The position numbers and the translations under genes were made by a program. A stretch of 64,000 nt of DNA, taken from contig DYIL01000017.1 of the NCBI GenBank assembly GCA_020723665.1, positions 1 through 64,000 on the forward strand, given 5' to 3'. Of this stretch, positions 39,932 to 49,129 are shown piece after piece. Source of the DNA: Methyloversatilis universalis. Lineage in GTDB: Bacteria > Pseudomonadota > Gammaproteobacteria > Methylococcales > Methylococcaceae. Position 1 is the first letter of the stretch, and each line of letters begins with the position of its first letter. Under the pieces are notes generated by a model. It saw only the letters and a list, made by a program, of their open reading frames with translations. It made no database searches and was not told the DNA's origin.

Positions 39932-40688
39932 AGATTGTTTTGTCGGAATGACCGGGATCGAGGACCTCGTCTAAGAGGTCGCCCCAGCCGAGATTGTCCA
40001 CGATGTGCCGAAAAGAATCATCCAAAGGCGCCTCCAAACGGAGCCTCTCGCCCGTATCGGGATGAGCGAACGCCAGACCGGTCGCGCTGAGCAGCAAGCG
40101 ACGGCAGCCGAAATGGGTCCTGAAAAATGCGTTGTGGCGCCCGTCGCCGTAGCTGGTATCGCCCACGACCGGATGAAAAATATGCTTCATGTGGCGCCTG
40201 ATTTGGTGTTTTCGCCCGGTTTTGGGCGAAACCCGCAACAGCGAGTAGCGGGCGGTCGGGTAGCGGCCCACTGCGAACGGCAGTTCGGCAATCCCCAGCC
40301 GGCGGTAGTGCGTTACGGCGGGCTGAGCCGGTTTGTCCCGCAGCGCCTTGTCGTCGGTCATCCGGTCGAACGGCTCTTCCAGCGCGTAATCGACGGTGCC
40401 GGCTTCGTCCGTATAGCCGCGAACCACCGCGAGATACGTTTTTTCGACGGCACCCTCGGCGAATAATTCCGCCATCCGCCGGGCGGTGTACTGATCGAGC
40501 GCGAACACCAGGATACCCGATGTCGGCTTGTCTAGGCGATGCACGGGATACACCCGACGACCCAGCCGATCCCGAACGATTTGCAGGGCATACCGGGTTT
40601 CGTGGCGGTCGATCGCGCTGCGGTGGACGAGCAGGCCGGCGGGCTTGTTCACCGCCACCAGCGTGTCGTCCCGATAGAGGATATCCAT
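39915..40688 (-). CDS. truC: tRNA pseudouridine(65) synthase TruC-like
   Basis: VYPVHRLDKPTSGILVFALD, SPKTGRKHQIRRHMKHIFHPVVGDTSYGDGRHN. Confidence 0.9.
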   Translation of the reverse strand: MDILYRDDTLVAVNKPAGLLVHRSAIDRHETRYALQIVRDRLGRRVYPVHRLDKPTSGILVFALDQYTARRMAELFAEGAVEKTYLAVVRGYTDEAGTVDYALEEPFDRMTDDKALRDKPAQPAVTHYRRLGIAELPFAVGRYPTARYSLLRVSPKTGRKHQIRRHMKHIFHPVVGDTSYGDGRHNAFFRTHFGCRRLLLSATGLAFAHPDTGERLRLEAPLDDSFRHIVDNLGWGDLLDEVLDPGHSDKTIYDSHT

Positions 40689-40752
40689 GCCTTGATTGCC
40701 GCCCAGAGACCGCGGCGCACGAAACGCGCGATGCCCCGTCGCGCCCCGATGC

Positions 40753-41667
40753 TCAATGCCACGGCTCCACCGTGTAACGCACGCAAAGGCGGTGGGTCGC
40801 GCCCGGCGCGATCGTCACCACGTTATCCGCGACATTGCCGCTTTCCACGCAAACCATATTGAGGTAACCATCCCGATCGAAATCGCCCAATGCCTTGGCT
40901 TTCTCCGCCCACGGATTCCACACCACCGTGGAACGGCTACCCCGCTTGGCGATCCGGATACGGCGATTCAAGCCGGGATCGGCGATCACGCAGTCATCGA
41001 TCGATTCGAGATAGACCCGATCGGTTTCCCCGGTGAAAACGACGGCTCCCGACTGCCGTTTGCGCTTGCCCCCGTCCGTCTTGTCGATATAGGAGCAGCC
41101 GTCTAGGCCGTGAATCGCGATTCGGCGGACGTCGCTCACATAAAAATAGGTATGCAGGGCCTCCCCGATGGTGACGGATTCGGGTCCGTCGTTATGCGTC
41201 ACCAATTCCATCTCCAGAGCCGTGCCGATGGTCAGGTAAAGCTCGAGCGGCGTCGAATGGGACCACAGCGCGTAGCTCTCGTCGCTCCGTATCAGGCGGA
41301 AACCGAGACGGTTCGAACCGTTTTCCAGCGCCTGTACGCCGATCGCCTCCCACAGGCCGGTGCGTGCAAAACCGTGCGCGGGGAGAGAGGGCTCGCCCGG
41401 ATGGGGTCCGAACCAGGGCCAACATACCGGCACGCCGCCGCGGATCGATTCGCCGGGCCCGAACCTCGCATTCGGCGATAGCCAAACGACCGATTCCTCG
41501 CCATGCGGCGCCCAACTTATGAGGTGGCCCCCTTGCAAAGCGACGCTCGCCATGGCGAGGCCGTTGCTGACGTCGATAATCCCCTGCCCATTAGGACCCT
41601 CCTTAAAGACGACTTCGCCGGTAATGCCGAAGCGCCGGTTCAAACAGGACATATCGTTCGGATCCAT
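40753..41667 (-). CDS. D-hexose-6-phosphate mutarotase (YeaD-like)
   Basis: GGHLISWAPHGEESVVWLSPNARFGPGESIRGGVPVCWPWFGPHPGEPSLPAHGFARTGLWE; start with RBS at 41667. Confidence 0.9.
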   Translation of the reverse strand: MDPNDMSCLNRRFGITGEVVFKEGPNGQGIIDVSNGLAMASVALQGGHLISWAPHGEESVVWLSPNARFGPGESIRGGVPVCWPWFGPHPGEPSLPAHGFARTGLWEAIGVQALENGSNRLGFRLIRSDESYALWSHSTPLELYLTIGTALEMELVTHNDGPESVTIGEALHTYFYVSDVRRIAIHGLDGCSYIDKTDGGKRKRQSGAVVFTGETDRVYLESIDDCVIADPGLNRRIRIAKRGSRSTVVWNPWAEKAKALGDFDRDGYLNMVCVESGNVADNVVTIAPGATHRLCVRYTVEPWH

Positions 41668-42020
41668 ATATCCTCCTGTCGGGGTTAGGAAATCGAGAAA
41701 AGGCTTATTCATTGGGCAAATCTCATCAAACGCAAATCGGATCGAGGACACGGCATTCCGGGGGGTTTCGGGACCGATCGGCAGTTCGTTCCGATGACCG
41801 CCCGCTCACCGGAGCGACGTTATTGCAAAAGTGCATCATCAATGCAACCGATGTCAGTTTTTTGCGGAAAAGATGTAGACGAAGATGATGGGCACGGCCC
41901 ACCGGGCTTTGCCTGTCCTGCAATGCTGCCGATGGCGGTTCGGCAATCCCTTGCCGCCAAAATGGTGTGGTTTGCGACTAAAATGGGCCTTCCGAATCCA
42001 TCAGCCCCACCGCCGAATTC

Positions 42021-42452
42021 ATGAAAACCCCCTTTTGGCGCGAAAAATCACTGGCCGAGATGTCAAAGCAGGAATGGGAGTCCCTGTGCGACGGGTGCGG
42101 GAAATGCTGTCTGCACAAAATCGAGGACGAGGATACCGGCGAATTGTTCTTCACCAGCGTGGCATGCCGACTGCTCGACATCGAAGCTTGCCGCTGTACG
42201 CACTACCCGCGGCGCACGACACTGGTTCCGGAATGCTTGGACCTGCGTGCCGGTTTCACGCAATACCACTGGCTTCCGTCCACCTGCGCCTACCGTGTGC
42301 TGGCCGAAGGCAAAGACCTGCCCCCCTGGCATCATCTGGTCTCTGGCGACCCCGAAGCCGTGCACGACGCCGGGGTTTCCGTACGCCGCTACGCGATAGC
42401 GGAAACCGAGGTGGAATACGTGGAAGATCACGTGATCGAATGGATGGATTGA
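42021..42452 (+). CDS. YcgN family (UPF0260) cysteine cluster protein
   Basis: [48 protein letters not shown]. Confidence 0.92.
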   Translation: MKTPFWREKSLAEMSKQEWESLCDGCGKCCLHKIEDEDTGELFFTSVACRLLDIEACRCTHYPRRTTLVPECLDLRAGFTQYHWLPSTCAYRVLAEGKDLPPWHHLVSGDPEAVHDAGVSVRRYAIAETEVEYVEDHVIEWMD

Positions 42453-42458
42453 GCGGGA

Positions 42459-43065
42459 AACGCAGCCCTGTCGCATCGCCGCTCACGAATGCCTTTACCC
42501 GCTACGCATCCGTCGACGAAGTGCTGCACTGGCTGGACTGACGGGCTTCGGTCCCGGAGCTGCAGTGGATCACGGCGTCCGAAGCCTATAGGCGCGTTCT
42601 CAGCGAAACCATGCGATCGTCGACGTGTTGCCGTTCCACCGAGCCGCGGCGGACGGCTATACCGTGCGCGGGTTCGAAACCGCCGGGGCGGGCGCTTACA
42701 TCCCGGTCTCGCCGAAGCTGCACGACTCGGCGCTCGCTTTACAGCCCGGCACGGCGGTCGGAATCTCCGCTGGGCTGCCGGACGGCGCGGATATGATCGT
42801 TCCCCTTTCGCTGATCGAGGAAACCGGCGATGTCGTGACCATGTTGAAAGCGATGGTGAGACGGGACGGGGGCAAGGTCGAAGCGCACCGGCACATGGCC
42901 GACGATGCGGCCGAGGAAGCGCTGCGCCCGCATGAAACCGACGCGGTCTTGATCGCGGGAAGCAGGGCGAAGGCTGGAACGACGGCGCCGCCGAGGCTTC
43001 GGCAACGACCGGGGACTCGCACGGCACGGCATCGCCTTGGAACCGGGGCGCTCGTCTTTGATTGA
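42459..43065 (+). pseudogene. moeA-like molybdopterin molybdotransferase remnant
   Basis: FTRYASVDEVLHWLD*RASVPELQWITASEAYRRVLSETM, then LPFHRAAADGYTVRGFETAGAGAYIPVSPKL...GTAVGISAGLPDGADMIVPL; in-frame stop and frame change. Confidence 0.65.
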
Positions 43066-43368
43066 GAAGTGGAGTAAGAGCTCATCCCAATAGGCTTAAG
43101 AAACCCTTCGACAGGCTCAGGGCGAACGGCCCACTGGAATTAGGCTAAGCGAAGCGTATCCGGCAAACGAGCCCGGCGCTCGTCGCGGGAAACGGCTATC
43201 GTCTTGTTCCGGCCGCTTATGATTGTTTTTGACTCGATCCTTCGAGAAAGGATTGCAGGATGCGGCGAACGAAGTGAACCGCATCAATCGCGAACAACGC
43301 AGTTCTACCGCCTCCTACCGCCCTGAACCGGACGTGAGAGCGGAAGCCGGAGCTTTCTTTCGGGGCGG

Positions 43369-43394
43369 GGCTCCCGAGCTAAAGCTCGGGAGCC
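43369..43394. repeat. palindrome GGCTCCCGAGC/GCTCGGGAGCC
   Basis: 11-bp perfect stem, loop TAAA. Confidence 0.75.
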
Positions 43395-43407
43395 GGCAGA
43401 AACTCCT

Positions 43408-44049
43408 CTATTCACACATGCGTTTCATCTGAGCAAGCGATTGCGCCATCTGCTGTTCACAGGTTTGGCGGGCCGCTCCCGTCGCGCCGGCGCATGCAAT
43501 CTTCGGATCCATCTGAGACATCTGCGCCTTTATCGCCTCACAGGCTTCGCTGTCCTTACCGAAACGGATGGTCGGCTGTCCGCCGTTTCCCAGGCAAGGC
43601 CCTTCGTAGGTATAACGTGATGTCATGGTGAAAGAACCTTCGGGGCTCTTTCCGTCGGCTTCGATCAAGAACGAACGCGGCCCCTCGCGGGTTATGGTGC
43701 TGCGATAGACGCCGCTTTCGCACGTAGCCTCGTAAACGGCGCGATTATCCTTGTTTTCGAGGATCTTGCCGCGGCATGTTATCGACCCCTCCTGCTGCTC
43801 ACTCTTCTTGGCCATGTCCATGATGCTGTCCATGCACATCGACATGCTCTTGGGCATGGCGCTCATTGCCTCTCCGCCGCCTTCGCCGCGGTCGAACTTG
43901 ATAATCTCCACGCGCCATTGGCCTTTCTGGGCCGGCGCATCGCGAAATACTTTGGGCACTTCTTCCGCCGAGGCAGCGGATGCGCCGCCCGCAATCACCA
44001 GAATCCCGACCACGCCGAACTTGCCGATCTTGTTCACAGACATCTCCAA
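43408..44049 (-). CDS. DUF3617-like secreted protein
   Basis: Signal peptide, GQWRVEIIKFDRGEGG...MSMCMDSIMDMAKK...ITCRGKILENKDNRAVYEATCESG. Confidence 0.7.
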   Translation of the reverse strand: MEMSVNKIGKFGVVGILVIAGGASAASAEEVPKVFRDAPAQKGQWRVEIIKFDRGEGGGEAMSAMPKSMSMCMDSIMDMAKKSEQQEGSITCRGKILENKDNRAVYEATCESGVYRSTITREGPRSFLIEADGKSPEGSFTMTSRYTYEGPCLGNGGQPTIRFGKDSEACEAIKAQMSQMDPKIACAGATGAARQTCEQQMAQSLAQMKRMCE

Positions 44050-44240
44050 TTAGGGGTAATACTCAGGACACCGGCAGGCAACGGTGCCCGTTCCGGCGCC
44101 ATGGAAGCTTAGCCGAGTTCTCGCCCGACTGCCGTGATCCGCTGGTCGCTTTTGTTGGAAAACCGACATTCTTCCTGTTCGAAACCTGACATTCCTTTCG
44201 CCACCATAGCTATCCGACGCTCGCCGGCCGAACTTCTTGC

Positions 44241-44268
44241 ATCGATATTTATTAACATATATAAGGCA
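44241..44268. promoter_or_regulatory. candidate ModE-like operator 1
   Basis: ATCGATATTTA-TTAACA-TATATAAGGCA; resembles the remembered E. coli ModE consensus (ATCGnTATATA-N6-TATATAACGAT). Confidence 0.45.
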
Positions 44269-44438
44269 GCACAAACCGAACGATTAAGCCCAAGCGAAAA
44301 CGCGTTTCCGCCGAACATTCAACAGCCTAAGCGCTAGGCTTCCGGCAGTTGCGGGACGCGGGCCGTTGCCGACCAATTCCCTCTCATCGAGCTGTTCGCT
44401 CCGTTATTGGCCTTGTTTTTGCCGTCTCAGATTTATAA

Positions 44439-44454
44439 CGTTATATACATAACG
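44439..44454. promoter_or_regulatory. candidate ModE-like operator 2
   Basis: CGTTATATACATAACG, near-perfect 16-bp palindrome 141 nt upstream of the porin ATG. Confidence 0.4.
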
Positions 44455-44594
44455 ATTCAACGTTCAAAGGGTTTTTCGGTGCGCAATGACGTGGACCGGA
44501 AGAGGCACCAATCAAAGAACCAGCCATCGCGATTGGAAACGGCTTGCAACGAGGTGTCGCAGCTCAACGGCCAAACAAATTGGGGAAACTGCTC

Positions 44595-46130
44595 ATGAGA
44601 AAAAAAGCGCTCGCCGTCGCTTGTCACGGCTTACTACTCGCCGCGCCTCACGGTGTTCTAGCGGTTACCATGGAGGAAAGGATAGAGGCGATGGAACGGC
44701 GCCTCATGGACATGGAAAGCCGCCTGGAACAATCGGAGAAGGAAAACGCAGAGCTCCGCAGACAAATCGCCGCAAAAACGCAGGAAACGAATCCGAAGAG
44801 CCTTCCAGTGGCCGTATCTGGCGGCGCGGTGAAGGCGCTGAACGACAAAGTCGCGACGCTCGAAAAGAAAATCGAACAGGATCGCAAGGCGACGGCGGAA
44901 GCGGCGAAGAATGCGCCCAAGGTCGAGATCGGCAACAAGGGCCTGGTCGTCAAATCCGCCGACGAGAACCATCGCCTGAGCCTCCGCGCCTATGCCCAGG
45001 CCGACGGCAATTTTTTCATGGACGATTCATCGGGCGATGCGATCCCGGATAAGTTTTCCATCCGCCGCGCCCGTCTGACCATCGACGGCACCTTCTTCAA
45101 ATGGGCGGATTTCCGCTTCTCGCCGGATTTCGGCCAAGGCAATGTGCGCCTGTTCGACGCTTTCGCCGACTTGCACTATTTTCCGTACGCCAGCCTGATG
45201 GCGGGCAAGTTCAGACCGCCGATCAACGGCCTGGAACGCCAGCAAGGCGCGCCCAATATCGCGTTCGTCGAGCGCGCCCTGACCCAGAACCTGACGCCGG
45301 CGCGCGATATCGGCGTGATGTTGCACGGCCAGATCCCCTACCCTGGCTATGAAACGCAGTACACGATCTTGCCGGTGTTCAAGGAGTTCTTCGGCTACGA
45401 ACTCGGTGTCTTCAACGGCGCCCGCGACGGGGGTAACGTAGACAGCGAGAAGGACGACAACAAGGAATTCGCCGGCCGTCTCATTTCGCATCCTTTCCTG
45501 CACAGCGGCATCGAGGCTTTGGAAGGCCTGGGCATTAACATTGCCGGCAGCTGGGGGCAGCCCAGGGGGCATAGCTTGAACAAGCTGACCTCGGCTGGAC
45601 AGCAGGCCTTTCTGACGTATAACCCGAACGTCACCGCGTTCGGAGACGCCTACCGCATCACGCCCGGGGCTTATTGGTACTGGGGGCCGTTCGGGCTGCT
45701 GACCGAGTACGTCATTTCATCCCAGCGCCTCGCCGATGGCACGAGAATCCGAACCGCGCGCCAGGACAACACCGCCTGGCAGGTACAGGCCTCGTATGTG
45801 CTGACCGGCGAAAGGAACTCGTTCTTCGGGATCAAACCGGCCCGAAACTTCGATCCCTTCGCCGGAACCTTCGGCGCTTTCCAGATCGCCGCCCGCTGGG
45901 GCGAGCTGGACGTGGACGACGACACCTTCAAGTACAACGGCGCCTTCGCCAACCCGTCCACCTCGGCCAGCAAGGCCACCGAGTGGGCGCTGGGCCTCAA
46001 CTGGTATCTCAACCCCGATATCAAGTTGATGGCCGATTACGCCCAGACCTATTTCGACGGCGGCGCGGCGCGAGGCCGGGACCGTCCGACCGAAAAACTG
46101 TTCCTGACCCGATTTCAGTATCAGTTCTGA
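44595..46130 (+). CDS. OprP/OprO-family outer-membrane porin with N-terminal coiled coil
   Basis: Signal peptide, coiled coil (MEERIEAMERRLMDMESRLEQSEKENAELRRQI), RRARLTIDGTFFKWADFRFSPDFGQGNVRLFDAFADLHYFPYASLMAGKFRPPINGLERQQ, terminal RFQYQF. Confidence 0.9.
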   Translation: MRKKALAVACHGLLLAAPHGVLAVTMEERIEAMERRLMDMESRLEQSEKENAELRRQIAAKTQETNPKSLPVAVSGGAVKALNDKVATLEKKIEQDRKATAEAAKNAPKVEIGNKGLVVKSADENHRLSLRAYAQADGNFFMDDSSGDAIPDKFSIRRARLTIDGTFFKWADFRFSPDFGQGNVRLFDAFADLHYFPYASLMAGKFRPPINGLERQQGAPNIAFVERALTQNLTPARDIGVMLHGQIPYPGYETQYTILPVFKEFFGYELGVFNGARDGGNVDSEKDDNKEFAGRLISHPFLHSGIEALEGLGINIAGSWGQPRGHSLNKLTSAGQQAFLTYNPNVTAFGDAYRITPGAYWYWGPFGLLTEYVISSQRLADGTRIRTARQDNTAWQVQASYVLTGERNSFFGIKPARNFDPFAGTFGAFQIAARWGELDVDDDTFKYNGAFANPSTSASKATEWALGLNWYLNPDIKLMADYAQTYFDGGAARGRDRPTEKLFLTRFQYQF

Positions 46131-46195
46131 TACAAGAGCCGAAAACCCGGATTTCTCGAAAAACTCGATCCGTTCTAACTGTGGGGAACTCAGTC

Positions 46196-46978
46196 ATGCG
46201 TCGCTTCTTATTGATCTTTTTGCTCCATCTGATAACCATGGGCCACACCGCTCAGGGCGCCGAGACAGGCAAGCTCACCATCGCCGCCGCGGCGGATCTC
46301 AAGTATGCGATGGACGAAATCGTGACATCCTTCAAAGACCGCCACCCGGAAGCGACGGTGGATCTCGTCACCGGTTCGTCCGGCAAGTTTTTCGAACAAA
46401 TCGTGCACGAAGCGCCTTTCGACGTCTTCTTTTCGGCCGACATCAAGTTTCCGGAAAAGCTTAAAGAGCAGGGGCTGACGGCTTCCGAGGTCAGGATGTA
46501 CGCCCGCGGCCGCATCGTGCTGTGGAGTGCACGGACCGACGCCAGCAAGATGACACTAAAGAACTTGGACAGTCCCCAAATCACCAGGATCGCCATCGCC
46601 AATCCCAAGCATGCCCCCTACGGCATGCGCGCGGAGGAGGCACTGAAGAAAGCCGGTCTGTGGTCGAAAGTGGAAAAGAAATTGGTGTTCGGCGAGAACG
46701 TGGCGCAGACCGCCCAGTTCGCCGAGACCGGCGCCGCCGATGTCGGCATCATCGCCCTGTCGCTGGCCGTGAGTCCCGCGCTGAAGGAGAAAGGCGGGTA
46801 TTCGCTGGTTCCGGAGAATCTGCATTCCCCTCTGGATCAGGCCTACGTCGTCGTCAAGCGGGCCGAGAACAATCCATTGGCCGAGACGTTCGCCGAATTC
46901 GTCGCCGCCGAACCGGCGCGGGCGATCTTCCGTCGCTACGGCTTTGTTCTGCCGGGCGAAGCGGCGCCCGCGCCTTGA
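46196..46978 (+). CDS. modA: molybdate/tungstate ABC transporter substrate-binding protein ModA (copy 1)
   Basis: LTIAAAADLKYAMDEIVTSFKDRHPEATVDLVTGSSGKFFEQIVHEAPFDVFFSADIKFPEKL. Confidence 0.93.
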   Translation: MRRFLLIFLLHLITMGHTAQGAETGKLTIAAAADLKYAMDEIVTSFKDRHPEATVDLVTGSSGKFFEQIVHEAPFDVFFSADIKFPEKLKEQGLTASEVRMYARGRIVLWSARTDASKMTLKNLDSPQITRIAIANPKHAPYGMRAEEALKKAGLWSKVEKKLVFGENVAQTAQFAETGAADVGIIALSLAVSPALKEKGGYSLVPENLHSPLDQAYVVVKRAENNPLAETFAEFVAAEPARAIFRRYGFVLPGEAAPAP

Positions 46979-47193
46979 ACCGGCACGCCGATCCGAATCT
47001 CACTGCGCCCGCGACGACGCGGCGCGAGGTATCCGCCTTCGGCGCCCTGGGCGGCCTGATCGGACTGGGAGGCGCGGAATTCCGCTTGCCGCTCCTGATC
47101 GGGACGTTTCGATTCCCGGCCCTGGAAGCGGTCATCGTCAACAAGTTCGTCAGTCTGGCGTTGTCGGTGATCAAGATGTGGCGCGCTGGATGA
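46979..47193 (+). pseudogene. TauE/SafE-family exporter N-terminal remnant
   Basis: FGALGGLIGLGGAEFRLPLLIGTFRFPALEAVIVNKFVSLALSVIKMWRAG, then stop; no in-frame start identified. Confidence 0.6.
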
Positions 47194-47293
47194 TCGCCCT
47201 GTTCTTGCCTACCGTCGCGATGTTCGGCGGACACGGCGCTACCGAATCGGCTATCGGTGAACGCATTTTTGTTTGACGATATTCAAAGGTCCT

Positions 47294-48058
47294 ATGATGA
47301 AACACCCGTTCTTCGTACTTTCCATTTGCCTTTTGGCCACAGCGCCGCCGCTCGCGGCGCGGGACGCTCTGACGGTGGCCGCCGCGGCGGGCATTCAGGC
47401 CAACTTTCCGGAACTGAAACAGGCTTTCGAGCAGGAATCCGGCATCGAGATCGAGCCGGTGTTCACGTCCTCGGGCAAGATCGCCGCCCAGGTCGAACAG
47501 GGCGCGCCCTTCGATGTCTTCGTTTCGGCGGACACGAGTTTTCCCGAGCAGCTGTACAAATCCGGTTTGGCCGTCACGCCGCCCAGGGTCTACGTCTACG
47601 GGGCGCTGGTGGCGTGGACCCTGGGCGACGTCGCCTTCGACAAGGGCTTGACCGCGGCGCTCAAGGCGCCGGGCGTCCGCAAAATCGCTCTCGCCCATCC
47701 GAAGACCGCGCCTTATGGCCGGGCGGCCATGGAGGCTCTGCGCCACTACCGGTTGCTGCCCGCTCTCCAAGGGAAGATCGTTTACGGCGAGACCGTTCCC
47801 CAGGTCAACCGGTTCGTGCTGTCACAGGCGGCCGAGATCGGCTTGACCGCGAAGTCCGCGGTGTTGACGGCGGCACTGAAGGACCGGGGACACTGGCTGG
47901 AAATTCCCGAGGAAGCCTATCGCCCCATCGCCCAGGCCGCCGTCATTCTGAAGCACGGGGAGGAACATCGGCCCGCGGCGGCGAAACGCTTTTTCGACTT
48001 CCTGTTTTCTCGGACCGCACGGGACATCTTCGCCCGGCAAGGGTATCGGCTGCCGTGA
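47294..48058 (+). CDS. modA: ModA-like substrate-binding protein (copy 2)
   Basis: LTVAAAAGIQANFPELKQAFEQESGIEIEPVFTSSGKIAAQVEQGAPFDVFVSADTSFPEQLYKSGL. Confidence 0.92.
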   Translation: MMKHPFFVLSICLLATAPPLAARDALTVAAAAGIQANFPELKQAFEQESGIEIEPVFTSSGKIAAQVEQGAPFDVFVSADTSFPEQLYKSGLAVTPPRVYVYGALVAWTLGDVAFDKGLTAALKAPGVRKIALAHPKTAPYGRAAMEALRHYRLLPALQGKIVYGETVPQVNRFVLSQAAEIGLTAKSAVLTAALKDRGHWLEIPEEAYRPIAQAAVILKHGEEHRPAAAKRFFDFLFSRTARDIFARQGYRLP

Positions 48059-48468
48059 ACCGACTGCCTGGAATCATCGTTGCCGTCGCCAGCGAAGGGG
48101 ATATTTCGCTGGTCGATGTCGCCGTGGGAGAAAACACGCTGACCGCGATGCTGGTGGAAACGGCGGAATCCGCGCCCTATCTCGAAGCGGGCAACGCCGT
48201 ATCGGTCCTGTTCAAGGAAACGGAAGTTTCGCTCGGCAAAGACTTGAGGGGGCGCCTCAGCCTGCGCAACCGGCTACAGGGCGAAGTCGCCGACATCCGC
48301 AAGGGCAAGCTATTGGCCGAGGTGACGCTCGCTTGCGGAGGCCACCGCCTGGTGTCCGTTATTACCCGCCGGGCCGCCGAGCGCCTGGAATTGGCCGTGG
48401 GCGATCGCGTCGAGGCCTTGATCAAGGCCAACGAGATCATGCTGGGGGAACGCGCCGATGGCCTATGA
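48055..48468 (+). CDS. TOBE/Mop-domain protein (GTG start)
   Basis: NRLPGIIVAVASEGDISLVDVAVGENTLTAMLVETAE...GNAVSVLFKETEVSLGKDL...LSLRNRLQGEVADIRKGKLLAEVTLACGG; GTG overlaps the modA2 stop. Confidence 0.85.
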   Translation: MNRLPGIIVAVASEGDISLVDVAVGENTLTAMLVETAESAPYLEAGNAVSVLFKETEVSLGKDLRGRLSLRNRLQGEVADIRKGKLLAEVTLACGGHRLVSVITRRAAERLELAVGDRVEALIKANEIMLGERADGL

Positions 48469-49129
48469 TTGGCAACCCCTGATCCTCACCCTGAAGCTTG
48501 CCACGGTCACGACGGCGATATTGTTCCTCATCGCGGTGCCCCTGGCTTACTGGCTCGCTTTCGGCCGCTTTCGCCTGAAGGCGGCGGTGGAAGCCCTGGT
48601 CGCCATGCCCTTGGTCTTGCCGCCCTCGGTGCTCGGCTTTTATCTGCTCCTGGCTTTCAGCCCCAAAAACGCCTTCGGCCGTTTTCTGGACGAGACCTTC
48701 GGGCTGCGGCTCGTGTTCAGTTTCGAAGGACTGGTCGTCGCGTCCGTAGTGTTCAGCCTGCCGTTCATGGTCCATCCGGTGCAGTCGGGTTTTCAGAACC
48801 TGCCGCGCAGCCTCACCGAGGCGGCCTACACGCTCGGCTTGTCGCGCTGGAAAACCCTGACGCGGATTCTGCTGCCCAACATCAAGCCCTCCCTGCTTGC
48901 CGGAGCCGTGATCAGTTTCGCCCATACCATCGGCGAGTTCGGCGTGGTGCTGATGATCGGCGGCAGCATTCCGGGCGTGACCCGAGTGGCTTCCATCGCC
49001 ATTTACGATGAGGTGGAATCGCTCAACTACGATGCGGCGAATTTTTATGCGTTCGTCTTGTTCGCCCTGAGCTTCTCCATCCTGCTTGCGGTATTTTTCA
49101 TCAACAAACGCGCATTGGGACCCCATTGA
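48458..49129 (+). CDS. modB: molybdate ABC transporter permease ModB
   Basis: ALVAMPLVLPPSVLGFYLLLAFSPKNAFGRFLDETFG...SLTEAAYTLGLSRWKTLTRILLPNIKPSLLAGAVISFAHTIGEFGVVLMIGG. Confidence 0.95.
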   Translation: MAYDWQPLILTLKLATVTTAILFLIAVPLAYWLAFGRFRLKAAVEALVAMPLVLPPSVLGFYLLLAFSPKNAFGRFLDETFGLRLVFSFEGLVVASVVFSLPFMVHPVQSGFQNLPRSLTEAAYTLGLSRWKTLTRILLPNIKPSLLAGAVISFAHTIGEFGVVLMIGGSIPGVTRVASIAIYDEVESLNYDAANFYAFVLFALSFSILLAVFFINKRALGPH

